DNA of 64,000 nucleotides from Panagrolaimus kolymaensis (GCA_028622995.1 JAJQJQ010000035.1:2646289-2710288), one strand, 5' to 3'; positions 34,101 to 46,260 are shown, counted from the first letter of the stretch. Numbers and translations are program-made. The notes: generated by a model not told the origin, from the letters alone.

Positions 34101-36010
34101 CCAAAGAAAAATAATCGATCTGAGTTTGCTAAAACATTGGAAAGAATGTTCGCAATAAACTCTCAAGATCCATCAATGATGTAAGTTTTAAAAAAATTAT
34201 ATAATTTTATTAAGATTTACTTTTGCAGAATTCACACAATTAATTGCCTTGTTGCAATATTTGAATGTTCTGAACTTTCTCATGTGGTCAAACAATTTCT
34301 TACTCCTGCATTTCTTTTATGCTTTTGTGAACCACCAGAAATCGAATCTTCAACTATTAGTTTTACAGATCATTGGCCAATTCGAAATACAATTTCTCGT
34401 TTATTTAATGCAGTTATTCGACGAATGTTTGGTTCACCAAATAAAAGTCAAAAATCATTATTTATTTCTCAACGATGTACCAAACCTTCCAATGATGTAT
34501 TTATTCAACTTCCATCCCTTTATAAAACCATGAAAGAGCTATTTCAAAGTTATGTGGAAGATAAACCAAACCCGCGAAATGAATTTCATATGTATCCTTT
34601 ATTAACGATGTTGACCCATGTAGCTCCATCCAATACAGCTGATTATCAATTGAGCGTATTTCATCCATATCTAATTAAAATATTACTTCAATCAAAAGGG
34701 CAAAAAATTCGTGAATTATCTGCTGTTGCATTAATTACAACAAGTCAAGAATGTGAATTTGTTTCAATTGTTCAATGGCTTTCAGATTCTAATAGATTGA
34801 ATGTAATTAAAAGTTCTAATAATGCTATCGATGGATGTTTATTACTTTTAAATTTATGTCTTGAGCGACATGGTGGAGATATTCCTGAACCTATCATAGA
34901 TTGCCTCCAACAATTTTTTCAAACTTTATGGGAAATCATCGACGTTCAATCTTTGGCTGATATAACCCTTTATTATTTTTTTATTGCAGCCAAAAGTCTT
35001 GCAAATGAAAATGATTTACAAATGATTGCAAATTTGGGAATTGAAATGTTACAAAATGATACATTTTCAAATGAAAAGCAGCTATCATTTAGTGGTTTTG
35101 CAGATTTATTTGTAACTCATCAAAATTTATGGGAAGAAAGAAAAGATAAATTACCTTTGAATTTTCGGCTTGAATGTTATCATCTTGCAAATGAATTAAA
35201 TGTAAAACTTTTGGATCAACTTTATAAAGATTTGGCTGAAGTTAAAAGCGATGAAGATATTTTAAGGGTAAGATAACGGTCATTGTTTGCAGCTTCCTTC
35301 AAATTAAAAAGTTACTTTGGTGAATCTTGGATTAGCTATCGCCTTTCGAAATAACAAAATCTAATAATTCTAAAAAATTATTTTAGGTTCTTCAACCTTT
35401 AACTATGAATCATGATTATCTCGATGAAGAAATAATTCCAACCATCGAAAGTCTTTTAGATTCACAGCCACCATTATCTGAAATATATTTTGCTTTAATG
35501 GAGTGCTTTACTTATTTACGAGCCGAAAAAAAGTTAACTAAAAAAGAAATTGAAAGAGTTAAATTATTTTTTGATGAAGCTTCAGCTTCGTATGAAGATG
35601 AAATTCGCCTTAAAGCTATTAGAATTTGGTTAACCACAGCTACATCGCATCGAAATTCAAAAATTTATGATGAATTTATGTCTAAAGCAATTGTATGGCT
35701 TCAAGATGGATGTCCACAAATTAGAGCTGAAGTTGCTAAAGCTATGAATGAATGGTTGTTATCCACCGAATTATGCTTGAATCCAACAATTTTATGGAGT
35801 TTTGCTGCAACCAATGATTCTAAATTAATTGAACAATTATTTCATGGAAAATTTGAGCGAACTAAAGAAACGTTTCAACGAACTGCATTAAATCCATTTG
35901 CTGAAAAAGCAGTATTACCTGAAATGCAAATACTTAGTGATTTGCTGATTGCGATTGAACGGTATAAAGCTCGACATCGTGAAGAAATTGCATCTCAAAA
36001 ATCTTTGTAA
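31145..36010 (+). CDS. THADA/Trm732 homologue (DUF2428)
   Basis: Eleven exons (31145-31422, 31480-31714, 31768-31863, 31920-32121, 32182-32808, 32935-33080, 33143-33393, 33453-33708, 33762-34180, 34229-35267, 35387-36010) join with consistent phases into 1390 residues, close to yeast Trm732 (about 1420). Diagnostic segments of the DUF2428 core: LLVNCWRTHKEIS, LTECRHCGAFESAALTFQIV and TRRSAGIPPLFVAILTTEPK, followed by HTINCLVAIFECSELS and the HWPIRNTISRLFNAVIRRMFG block. The rest is HEAT-like alpha helices. Trm732/THADA partners the methyltransferase Trm7/FTSJ1 for 2'-O-methylation of tRNA position 32 in the cytoplasm; animal THADA is also linked to ER calcium pumping and energy balance. No lesion seen. 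The ATG at 31145 directly follows a TTTTCAG acceptor-like site, so an untranslated 5' exon or trans-spliced leader is likely. Confidence 0.93.
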
Positions 36011-36715
36011 CATTTATTGTTATTTACTAGTTTAAATAATATTTTTTGTTTGTTGAGTTTGTTAAAATTTATTATATAAAAAAATCTTGAAGAATGGAAA
36101 AAAATTTAACTTGAGCAACTTTCGGCAGATCAACGAGCCAGAAACTTTGAAGCAGAAAAAATGAAAAAGAAGAAAAATTAAAGCCTAACATTTTCTTTTT
36201 AATCGTAAAGTTGGTTTAATTATTATGGGAGGAAGTTGATTAAGATAAATAAATATGTATCTCTATCATTTTTTGTTGACGAGAAAATGACATGGCTCTG
36301 AGGTACAATAAAATAACCATAAACTTTTTTTTTGTAATTCATCGTTTTTTTCATCCTTTGATTGCTTTTAATAAAACATTGTAGTTTTTTTCTTCGTCAC
36401 TCAATTCTTTTACTATGACACTTTTATTTCTAACTTATTGCTGCCAACAAATAGAAATAAAAAACCAATGTGGATGTTTACATTGCATCCGGATGCTATC
36501 ATTGTAAACTTATCAAATGTGCATAGTTATTAAAACTAATAGCTTTCATAACAAGTGTTTGGTATTAATTTTTATCAACAAAAATATCAAAGCTTTGAAT
36601 GCAACTAGGAGTACAGAAACTCCATGAAGCAGATAAACAAATTTTTTTATAACGTTTAGGTTGCTTCGATTATGGGTTTTAGATTTCTAATTTTGCCTTT
36701 TTTTATTGATCAGCG
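36011..36715. other. THADA 3' flank
   Basis: AT-rich with poly(A)-signal-like sequences; no gene seen. Confidence 0.5.
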
Positions 36716-37145
36716 TCTAAACACTCTTCAATCGATTACAAGACGATCAGGAGATGGACATGCTTCACGTAAACGTGGCGCGACAAGAGATATTCACTTG
36801 CCTCTGAATTTATAAACTTTCAGATGCAATAAATAATTTTGATGGAGGAACTCGAGAACTTTTTGGTACAATTGGAACCGGTATCATTTTTACATCATTT
36901 CCTCTATCATATTTATCCATAACCGGTGGAATATTTGATCAAATTGCTGGCACTTCCATTCTTTGTTTTTCGGTTAAAGCAATCATAGATAAAAAAAAAA
37001 ATACTGCCTTTCCATATTATTTACAACCATTATTAATTGGTTTAAGTGTATTTGTAATTGGTGCAAGCTTTTCGCTTAATGGTATGGGTATGCGATTACA
37101 TCGACTGAGATATTGATTGGACTTTAAAAGTTGTTGCAAAAAGAG
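36716..37145 (+). pseudogene. Aquaglyceroporin fragment with lost NPA motif
   Basis: The segment from about 36830 reads NFDGGTRELFGTIGTGIIF, YLSITGGIFDQIAGTSIL and LLIGLSVFVIGASFSLNGMG, which matches transmembrane helices 4-6 of aquaglyceroporins (…FDQ..GT..L, P..IGL.V..IG.SF..N.GYAINPARD). After NGMG the frame shifts: in the next frame it reads YAITSTEI where the pore-lining NPARD loop should be. The upstream piece (36716-36815) does not look like the matching N-terminal exons. It is a dead fragment of a water/glycerol channel gene lying at the border of the mosaic region. Confidence 0.75.
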
Positions 37146-37719
37146 GAGTGATTTAGGAAAACAGATACTCAGTGTTAAAAACCTTTTACGACACAACCGG
37201 ACAACGAGAAAGGGAAAAATATATTTTTCTTATTGAAAAAAGACTGTTTGGGCATTGATGAAAGAAATGAAAAAGCAGCCAGCCAGAAGGAGCTATTTTG
37301 AAAAAGCTTTTGTAAGAATGGCTTCAAGGAATTAATTGATAAAATCGATTTATGGGTAAACAAATCAACTAAAATGTTTGTTTACAACCTTTAATGATAA
37401 ACCAAAAAATCTCTAACATTATATTTATATCAAATTTCGCTTCTTCTTTTTTTAATCCCAAAACAAAACTTTGCACACGTAAAAAAATGTGTAAAAAAAA
37501 GATCCAATTTTCTTTCTCAACTTCATCAACTAAAAAAATGCTTGCTTCCTAAAAATTTATCAATGTTTCACGTTTTGGCAAAATGAACACTTTGTAATTT
37601 TGCTGGAACAGCCAAAAAATTTTGTGAAATGAAAGAAAAAAATCCTAATAATCTGTTTTCTAAAACTTCGTCGTATATTTTTATTCTCATAAAATTATTA
37701 CATACTTTCAACTTTAAAT
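37146..37719. other. AT-rich spacer before the mosaic block
   Basis: No recognisable gene. Marks the left border of the block of fragments of Mdn1, Rpn2 and Brr2. Confidence 0.5.
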
Positions 37720-38640
37720 ATGGGTCGCAAACTCAAATCAAAGCAATCTAAAGAAGATGTGCTTTCTCAAGTTAAAAGGCTTCGTGAAAGTGAAGAATAT
37801 TTATTCCTTGATGAACTTCACAAAGATGCATGCTGCTATCCTTTTATCAGGATTTATTGATAGAAAAGAAATTAGTTTTTTTTGAAGTAAGTTTCTGTTG
37901 TATTTTTCCAGTTAATGATATAATAAAATTTTAGGGAACTGTTGAATGTGGAAAAGCTACTATAGTTAAACGAATTGCTAAAGAATGGAACATGCCTATC
38001 GTTATTCTCCAGCGAAGTGATTAAATTGATGCTGCCAAGGTTGGTCGTGTTATTACTAATAAAATATAACTTACTTTTTTATTTTAGTCTTTTATTGGCT
38101 GCTATCAATGTACCGAAGTACCTGGTGAATTTATATGGGAGCCATCTGTGTTTTCAAAAGTTTGTTTTTTGTTATTTCGTTATTGTCATTTACTTTTTTT
38201 TGTTTAGGCTGTTACAAAAAGATGCCTTATTTTACTTAAAGATAATTATTCAGCTTCGACGGAAATGGTTTCATCTTTGTATTTGATGAATAAATCTTGG
38301 AATGCTCCACTTCGTTCTGATGGTAGTGTCAATTCTTTTCATCCAGAAGCACGTATCGTTGCAACAGTGCGAACCGAAAACAACCATTTGGATTCTTCTG
38401 AACTTGTTAGAAGTCATCCCATGAGAGTAAACTCACAACCATTGTCAAATGATGAATTAAGAAAAATTATTCAATATATGCTCGCGTCATTATGATCTGT
38501 TGCTGAAAAACTGGTGGATATATTCGTTGAACTTTGTCTTTTGATGTTGGCTGATAGTATTATCGATCGTGATTTGAATGCAAAGTATGTGTTTACTGTA
38601 CTTATCTTTATACGTGTTTATCTTTTTAGTGATTTGATTC
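37720..38640 (+). pseudogene. Midasin (Mdn1) N-terminal AAA1 fragment
   Basis: Midasin is the giant dynein-like AAA ATPase that strips assembly factors from pre-60S ribosomes in the nucleus. This piece starts near MGRKLKSKQSKEDV (37720), has a degenerate Walker A (GTVECGKATI, about 37935, canonical GxxGxGKT), then after introns IGCYQCTEVPGEFIWEPSVF, which is the conserved CTDVPGEF block of AAA1. RIVATVRTENNH (sensor strand), PLSNDELRKI and VEKLVDIFVEL-like helices follow. Several stops and frameshifts (about 37860, 38025, 38490) make it non-functional. It is on the same strand as the other left-hand mosaic pieces. Confidence 0.75.
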
Positions 38641-39418
38641 GAACTTGTCGGCGTCTCTCGTCTTTACCTATGAATTGTTTAAAAGCAATCGAAAAATCGC
38701 GGTTGGAATGGATAAATTCATTAATATTATTGGAACGTCATCTGTTACTCAAACCACTGATTTCATAAACCCTTTGAATGCTGTTTGTGCTGTTCGACCT
38801 TTACAAGATGAAATGGATTATCTTTCGTAGAAAGCAATTGTCTCGGAAGTTCAAGCATCTTATCTCAAAGCCAAACATCGTCATCCACCTCAAAAAATGT
38901 CTTTAGATTTTTTTTGTCAATGGTTTACAGAATTTGTTGAAATTTTATGTTATTATTAAACATAAAAGATTTAATGAAAGCTTCATCGGTCATTTTCCTG
39001 AAGCTCCGTTGCAACATTTGGAAGTTTTGTATCGATTTAACCATGGACAGAATTCAACAAAAGAAATGGTTTCATTTTTTTACGATTTTGAACTCAAATG
39101 TAGCAACTTATAACATCAATTCACAACTAACGGTAAACACATTTCATCTTGTTTAATTAATCAATTGTTAAAATTTTTAGACTGCTCATGTTACGTCTGT
39201 CGAAGTTTTGTTGGTTGCTTTCATTTAATTTTAGAAGTGTTTCCATTTTTCAACTACATCTTTTGCTGCGATTTCATTATGTTCACTTGCTTCCGCCTCC
39301 GACAAAATTTCTGAATATCAATTATTCATTTGGATTGCTTGTGATATCATACTTAATTATGGTGACATTCTTACTTTTGTTTTATTGCTTTCTATCATCT
39401 AATATTTTGGAATTTTAG
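38641..39418 (+). other. Unidentified gene fragment(s)
   Basis: Reads QTTDFINPLNAVCAVRPLQ, then KAKHRHPP and FFCQWFTEFVEIL, then after shifts FIGHFPEAPLQHLEVLYRF. It has coding character but I do not recognise the family. The stretch around 39060-39150 recurs inverted at about 49300-49395, so it belongs to the duplicated block. Later parts (39190-39415) are non-coding in appearance. Confidence 0.4.
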
Positions 39419-39756
39419 AGAACAAGTAGCATATCAAACTCCAATTTTTGGGAAATATCAACGATGTTCAATCATTTTTCAACGAAGCCAATCATGATAG
39501 TGCTCATGTCATCGATTATCTTCAAAATCAATTTGCTAGTGCTACAGCCGCTTCTCTTCGTCATGGTGCTTGCTTAGGACTTGGTGTCGCCGCGCTTGGA
39601 ACATATAATCAAGATGGTTATGCTCAACTTCGTAAAATTCTTTATCAAGATGATGTCGTTGTTGGTGAAGCTGCTGGTACTGCCATGGGTCTTGTAATGG
39701 CTACCAGTTTCGATAATACCGCGTTCTGTGAAATGATTCATTATATTAGCGACACC

Positions 39757-40080
39757 TGTCATATATTGGTGCTTCCCTCAACTTCCGTCCTCTTCTCATT
39801 CAAACTTCGCGCTCCTCTTGATTGTCCTGTAACGAAACAGCCAGCAAGATGGCAGCCTATTTGCATACTTGTGTTTGCTTTGCTTCTGTTTCACTTTCGT
39901 AGTTGTAGTTGTATGTTACATTATTGTTGTGCTGGTTGTGTGTGTCTCCTGAATAAATATGTTTCTGTATATGTTCTTGTTTTATTAGGAATATCCCAGC
40001 TACAGCAGATGCAACCAGCTCCCAAGGACTATCAACCGAAACCTCGACGACGCCAATATCTTATCTGTCACCGCGTGACA
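39757..40080. repeat. 5' LTR
   Basis: 324 bp, TGTCATATATTGG ... CACCGCGTGACA, same as the 3' copy as far as the shared translation shows. Confidence 0.93.
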
Positions 40081-41181
40081 TGGAGGGCCCTACCCATTTG
40101 TTCCTGTCTTGAAGAAATTGCTGCAGCGATGGAATCAAAGGAATGGCTGAACTATTTGAAGATGATGGTGATACTGGTGAACTCTTGGTAATGGTCTGAT
40201 GGTCTCTTGCTCATCTCAATCGTGGAATTATGGATTGAATCGAACTCAAACAACCTGTGAAATATGAACTGCTTATGGAGAAGCCAACAACGAATGTGCT
40301 GTGCTACTGGAATGTAAGAAACTAAACTTGGTAAAGAACTTATAGAAAAACTTGTGATTGAATTATGGATATGAAACTTTGGTGTTTATGAAAGGAAAAC
40401 TCTATGGATTGTTAATGCTCTTGTGTTATGAATGCTTTTTTGTTATGTTAATGAAATGTTATCTCGTCGAAAAGTTGCACTGGTTACAAGACCCAGACAG
40501 TAAGTCCACAGATACCCATAGATAGGAAACGAAGTGGCAAAAGTTAAAACTTGCACTGGGTTGCAACTCCAGAAATAACGAAGAAATGAAGATGTATCTC
40601 GTCGCAAAATTCTTCTTCATGGTATGGAGTATGGTTGAGAAAATGTTAACTTGCCAGAACTACTCGATTGAAGAAAGAAATATTCTTGTGATGAATGGAT
40701 TTGCGCTTGCTTTATGGTATGATCTTGCTGTTATGTTCTTAATGGTTATGGAATTTGTGAGGACGAAGTAATCCGATCAAATATGATACTCGTAAAGTTC
40801 TAAAATGGTGAAGATCGATGGCTCTTATGAATGATCTTGATTTTTTTGATGTATGCTTAATGACAGCAGTGTTCTTGTTGGACCTGTAGCTATCGCTTAG
40901 CCTTTTGATGTCAGCTGGTCAATATGAAGATGGTGAAATTCGTATGGTACTCATGATGAAGGAACAAATCTTGGATGCAGACTTGATTCAACCTGACAGC
41001 ATTTATGCTTAATGTCTTGTACTGATGTCGATACCGATATGGAGAAAGATGCTTTGGTCCAAGAAATGTGTTATGAAAGAAAATTCTATGATCCAGAAAT
41101 GTGAATGGTTTCAACTTCGTGGTTTGGTCGTATGTATGCTCAACGAAAATGTGAGGACACATTTTGGAGGCGGTGGCGGTA

Positions 41182-41505
41182 TGTCATATATTGGTGCTTC
41201 CCTCAACTTCCGTCCTCTTCTCATTCAAACTTCGCGCTCCTCTTGATTGTCCTGTAACGAAACAGCCAGCAAGATGGCAGCCTATTTGCATACTTGTGTT
41301 TGCTTTGCTTCTGTTTCACTTTCGTAGTTGTAGTTGTATGTTACATTATTGTTGTGCTGGTTGTGTGTGTCTCCTGAATAAATATGTTTCTGTATATGTT
41401 CTTGTTTTATTAGGAATATCCCAGCTACAGCAGATGCAACCAGCTCCCAAGGACTATCAACCGAAACCTCGACGACGCCAATATCTTATCTGTCACCGCG
41501 TGACA
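41182..41505. repeat. 3' LTR
   Basis: 324 bp with the same ends as the 5' copy; followed by CACC, the right target duplication. Confidence 0.93.
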
Positions 41506-41850
41506 CACCCCGTTCATGTCAAAATTCAAAGAGGCTTTCGAACTGGACTTTCTCTTCTTGCTTATGGTCGGATGGAAGATGTTAAACATTGGGTCAACGA
41601 GCTTTTAGAAGCTAAATCAAATGCTGTTCTTCGACAAACTGTTGTATGTATGCTTGCTATGGCTTACACTGGAAGTGGTAAAGCTGATATTGTTCGTCGT
41701 CTTCTTGCTAAAGTTGCTACTGATCCAAATCATGATGTCAAACGATTTGCTGTTATCGCTGGTGGTTTTGTTTTTAGCAAGTAAGTCTATAGTTTTTGAT
41801 ATTGTTGTATTTGGGATGCTTAGAGAATCCGCACTTTGATAATCTTTCAT

Positions 41851-42900
41851 CGAAATATCTTTTTTAAACTAATTTGTTGGTTTATGTAAATGTGCAACTC
41901 GTATTGGAATTTCAGGAGCGTTTTAAAGGTGCACTGTTACAGTTATTAATTTGATTATTTGATATTTTTGCCACTTCCTTACTAATATTAAAATTTTCTG
42001 GTATTGAAGGAGGCATGCTAGGTACAATAAATGCCAAATTTGGTGAGCCATGATGTTGATGCTTTGGTGAATGTGCTTTCCCAACAAGCGTGGAATTTAA
42101 CATCCTCTTCGTAGTAAAATGGTGTAGGAAAATTTTGTTTAATAAGGGGTTTTCGCTCGATGCTTCATCTTCTTATAAAGGAAGTAAGTTTTTACTGTAG
42201 TTTAATTTACCCTTTTTCGAGTTTATAAATTTTTTGAAGATAATCTTCTTCTTTTGAGTCAGGATTAGAAAGGAGAAAGCAAAGAAAAAGCGGAAATAAT
42301 GTTTTTTTTGTTTAAATTAGAACAAATTTCTCGATAAAATTGGGGATTTATTGTGGTACCACCAATCCTCTTTTGCTGCTAAAGCTTATTTATTTTTTTC
42401 AATTTTTTGTTGTTCTATAAAAATAATAACTCTGATGGTCTTTTATAACATTCATCAAATTGATTTAAGCTGAAAAGAATTTACCAATAAGATTAGAATC
42501 TGGAAACACATCCTCACATTTATGTTGCAAAGTTAGTAAAAATTGGTTCTCTTTAAAAGTTTTATTTTGGGATAATAAAGAAAATATATCGAAACTCTTA
42601 ATCAATTTTTTTGCAAGATGAAATTGGTAAGACAAGATTGAACTCATCCTGTAATTAACATAATCGTGTGCTTCTGCCTCTCATCGCGAAAAAAAACCAA
42701 AGCAATTTTCAAAAACTTTGAGCTTTTTTGAAGTTTGAAGGTTTTTTATAATCATTGCTGCTGTTTTTTGTTTGTCTTCGTCATTGTTGGATATTTTTTT
42801 TAACACATTTGTTGCGTAATATATTCGAGCCTTTTTCACCCTATTATTAAACTTTTAATTTTCAGATAACAAACAACAAATTTCAAAGGCTAATTATCAG
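41851..42900. other. Left arm, unidentified fragments mirrored on the right
   Basis: 41912-42103 reads on the minus strand STLVGKAHSPKHQHHGSPNL, then AFIVPSMPPSIPENFNISK; the inverted counterpart at 54190-54440 preserves the same reading (AGKAHSPKNQHHGSPNLAF), so it is a real coding relic. 42465-42647 (minus) reads ILSYQFHLAKKLIKSFDIFS, also conserved in part at 52440-52510. I recognise neither. From about 42170 outward to 44940 this belongs to the long mirrored arm. Confidence 0.45.
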
Positions 42901-43850
42901 CTCATAGAATTCTACTAACGACGATCATTTACTCTACTTCTCGACATTTCCGAAACTTTCAATGGAACAACGAAGAATTTTGACTATAGCAACATGTTTG
43001 ATAGCTCTTCTGATTGATGGATGTACTATGACTTCTCCAAATATTGAGAAACATGTCCGTGATGTAGAAAAGCAACATCCTAAGAATTCGAAGAAATTTT
43101 CGCCATTGTTCAAATGTATGTGTTGAAGGTGAGGTGTACAACGCCTTTACTTCTCATTATTCTGCTTTGAAGAAGAAAACATTTGTTCATACTGTATGTG
43201 TTTGTAATCCTTTTTTTAAATCTTTATTCCTTTTGTAGCTTCGTACTGTAATTATGGCTTGCGTGAATCATGATGCTAAGAATGGTCAAGGTGATGAACT
43301 TGGTAATGTCATAATGAGTGATGCTTGCAATTTTTGTAATACTTTGAAATTACTTCGTGATCGTGGCCTTCAATGTTAGTTACATCCTACCGTAAGTTTT
43401 ACTTAATCTTATTATTTAAAACTTTACCATTGATGGCTTCTTTTTGATTTCGTTTACACATAAAATGTTCTTACTTGTTACTAATTTTTGATATTTTCAT
43501 TCTTTTTTCGTTTTAGGCTAAACTTGACTTTCTCGATGGTCGTGAACATTTTAATGCTATTGTTTTCTTTTGTTCTCTTGAACTTGTGATTTTCTTACCT
43601 CCAACAGGTTCAAACATTGAATCAGCAAATCTTCGGCTTCGCAACAATATTAACTACCTCATCGATCAAATGAATGCTGAAGCGTTATTAGCTGAAAAAA
43701 GAATGAAAATCTTCGAATACCATCGTGATGTAAATCCAAATAATATCGCATGGAGAAAAATTAAACCTGATATTGATGCTGTAACTGCTGGCGAAGATAG
43801 AGCGTGTGAAACAAATTATGTCGATATATCGTTTAACAACATATTTGGTG
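42901..43850 (+). pseudogene. Unidentified conserved gene fragment, left arm
   Basis: Exon-like blocks with short introns: MEQRRILTIATCLIALLIDG and NIEKHVRDVEKQHPKNSKKF (42961-43110), KKKTFVHT (43170), LRTVIMACVNHDAKNGQGDE and ACNFCNTLKLLRDRGLQ (43240-43376), AKLDFLDGREHFNAIVFF (43518-43570), then LRNNINYLIDQMNAEALLAE and DVNPNNIAWRKIKPDIDAV (43610-43800). A TAG after GLQC (43376) is shared with the right arm, so it predates the duplication unless a splice site removes it. I do not recognise the family; it runs straight into Mdn1-like sequence near 43,840. Confidence 0.5.
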
Positions 43851-46260
43851 CTCTTCATTATTCCACTGATGTTAAAGATTATGAATCTCTCTTCGCAGTT
43901 ATCAAGTTAGTTTGTTATTTGTTAGCTATCACTCTTATTTATATGCCTTTTCAATGCTTTAAACTTTTTTTGTATTTTTAGTTTACTGAATCTTTGTCGA
44001 GCGTTATCTTTCACCGGTGATAATCTTTATGGAAATCCTTATCTTTCACTTTATGAAGACGTATCTTTGGCTATTGGAAGCGATCTTGATGTTGATGCAA
44101 CGGTTAAATTTAGCAAATTTTCTTCCAAATATTTTGAAGGAGTACCAACTGGAGTTGCGCGTGCACCACTTGATGGCCAAAAAAGTATGTTGTTTTCTTT
44201 CTTCTAAATTTTCATCAAAGTTTCTTTTAGCTTGGTTGAAGGCTCTTATATTGAACGTGGTTATAACTCTCCTAAAAATGATCCTCATTATGTTTACACC
44301 GAATCAATTAGACAAAATTTGGGAAGATTGTCAAGAGCAGTAGCTTGTGGAAGATTTCCAATTTTACTTGAAGATGAAACATCGGCTGGTACGTTTGAAA
44401 TTATTTAACATAATTCAAAGAAATAAAAATCATCTTATTTTCAGATAAAACATCGATGATTATGGATCTTGCTTTTGTAGCTGGAACTATTGTACATCGT
44501 ATCAACAATCATCATGAACTTACTGATGTTCAAGAATACTTTGGCTGCTATGCACCTGATGAAAACGGAAAATTTACTTTTGTGGAAGGTGTTCTCTTTC
44601 ATGCTGTTCGACAAGGTCATTGGGTTATTCTTGATGAATTGAATCTTGCTCCGGTAAAAGTTCTTGAAGCTCTTAATAGAGTAAGTTTATTATTATTACT
44701 ATTATTTATTGTTATTGTGTTTTTAGCTATTAGACGATAATCGTGAACTGTTTGTTGCTGAACGAAATCTTGTTGTTAAAGCTCATCTTCGATTTCGTCT
44801 TTTTGCTCCACAAAATCCTGTTGGCACTTACGCTGGTCGTAAAAGACTCACGTGCTTTTTACATCGTTTTATCATTCTTCGATTTGATCATCCGCCTTTT
44901 GAAGAACTTACTCAAATTGTTTGCACAAGATGTGAAATTGGTAATGCCCTGCAGTTGCTATGATTAATGTTTTAACTGAAATTAAACATTTCTGTTTAAA
45001 CTCTGGATTAGTTTATGCTTCCGATGGTCTTATATCGTAAAGAAAAGTGCGAACAAATGTTTATTTACCAATCAACTGGAGCGCTTACAACCGAAATCTT
45101 GGAAACTCTTGAGCTTGTGCAATCAATTCTCATTCAATTTGCTAACTGGATTTCAGCATTCTATGTTCATTTCGGTCATATATCTTCTCAAATCTTGCAG
45201 AAAGGTTTAGTCAACTCAATTCCAAAGAAAGAAGAAAGCGAAGGTGGTCAAGTCAAAGAAAGCGAGGATGTTGGAGGAGAAAATGCTGGCATGGGTGAAG
45301 GTCAAGGAATGAAAGATGTTTCTGAACAAATTGAAGAAACTGGACAAGTTGATGATTTAATGGTTTGTTTGTTTTTATAGCCTTTATTACATTTGAAGTA
45401 ATCTTTTACATTTAGGACGAAGAAGAGAACGCTACCAATGAAAATCAAGAACCGCAACAAAAGCCAAAAGATTCAGAAACTCCCTTGGAAATGGAAGATG
45501 ATTTCGCAGCAGATTTGGAAAACCTTGACAACGAAGAAAATGAAAAATGTGAAAACGACAACGAAGGGCCCGATGAAGAACCATCAGCTGATAATCCATT
45601 TGATAAAGATGCTTCCGATGAAGAAGCTGATCCACAGGGCGAGCGTCTGAATTAGCGGAAAATTTGCGTCAAATTCTTGAACCACGCTCTGCAAATCGTT
45701 TACAGTATGTTTTATTAATTCCTTTAATTTGCTATAATGTTTTGATTTCAGAGGTGATTACTGTACTGGTAAACGATTAAATATGTGTCGTCTTGTCTCT
45801 TACATCGCTAGTGACTATCGAAAAAATCGGATTTGGCTAAGAAGAACTAAGAAACAACAACGATATTTCCAAATTATGGTTACTATTGATGATTCACAAA
45901 GCATGCTTGAAAACCGTATGGGTGAGGTAAGTTTTATTATCCTTTACTTAATTAACAAATTGTATTTCTCGATTACATGTCAAAGTGTTTGCTTGATTGA
46001 AAAGCTTTTCAACAGCTTGAATTTGGACAAATCGCTATTTCCAAATTTGGGCAAACTGTACAAATGTTACTTGAATTTACTTCAACTACGGATGCTCAAG
46101 ACACACCTCATTCCTTCACTTTTGGATAATCTTCAATTCAATCAAAATAAAACGACCTAATGTGATTTTTGTAATGCTTCAAGATATTATTATTCTGGTG
46201 AAGTATTCAAGAAATGAATGTTACATTTGAAGGTCCTACGTATTCTTTTTTTGGTCATTA
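43840..46260 (+). pseudogene. Midasin (Mdn1), AAA module joined to the C-terminal MIDAS domain
   Basis: First part (43840-44945): HYSTDVKDYESLF...LLNLCRALSF, VEGSYIERGYN, a degenerate Walker A (EDETSADKTSMI for GETSVGKTSLI), INNHHELTDVQEYFGCY, Walker B WVILDELNLAP, EALNRLLDDNREL and RFRLFAPQNPVGTYAGRK, a typical midasin AAA module. At about 44950 the match to the right arm stops and the sequence jumps to the protein's C-terminus: GEGQGMKDVSEQIEETGQVD, an Asp/Glu-rich stretch (45415-45650), then RGDYCTGKRLNM, WLRRTKK and VTIDDSQSMLEN, the DxSxS metal-binding MIDAS that grips Ytm1 and Rsa4, then FGQIAISKFGQTVQ. Thousands of residues between the two parts are absent. A TAG/frameshift at 45652 and breakdown after 46080 show it is dead. 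Confidence 0.9.

Larger units (their letters stand above)
39757..41505. mobile_element. Complete non-autonomous LTR retroelement (TRIM/LARD-like, 1749 bp)
   Basis: Two LTRs of 324 bp (39757-40080 and 41182-41505) look identical, begin TGTCA and end TGACA, and are flanked by the 4-bp target duplication CACC (39753-39756 and 41506-41509). Right after the first LTR comes TGGAGGGCCCTACCCA, a plausible primer-binding site starting with TGG; right before the second is a purine-rich TTGGAGGCGGTGGCGG. An AATAAA lies inside each LTR. The 1.1-kb interior has no gag or pol motif. The second Rpn2 copy shows the empty site, so insertion followed the duplication. Confidence 0.93.
39419..41850 (+). pseudogene. 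Proteasome subunit Rpn2/PSMD1 fragment, split by an LTR element
   Basis: Rpn2 is the large PC-repeat scaffold of the 19S regulatory particle. The left part (39448-39756) reads HVIDYLQNQF, LRHGACLGLGVAALGT, LYQDDVVVGEAAGTAMGLVM and CEMIHYISDT; the right part (41506-41784) reads RGFRTGLSLLAYGRMEDV, AMAYTGSGKADIVRRLLAKV and DPNHDVKRFAVIAGGFVFSK. These are successive PC repeats (GLGLA, YQDD...GEAAG, MYGR.E, AYCGSG...IRRLL). Between them sits a complete LTR element (39757-41505). Only about 190 residues of a ~1000-residue protein are present, so this is a fragment. The matching fragment at 54490-54955 on the minus strand lacks the insertion. Confidence 0.9.

Noticed and set aside
40081..41181. gag-pol of the LTR element
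   Set aside because: No zinc knuckle, protease, reverse transcriptase or integrase motif in any frame; the element is non-autonomous.
39757..41784. Long frames across the LTRs (39448-40191 and 41164-41784) as novel Rpn2-linked domains
   Set aside because: The shared ~108 residues are the translated LTR, present twice with a target duplication; not part of a protein domain.
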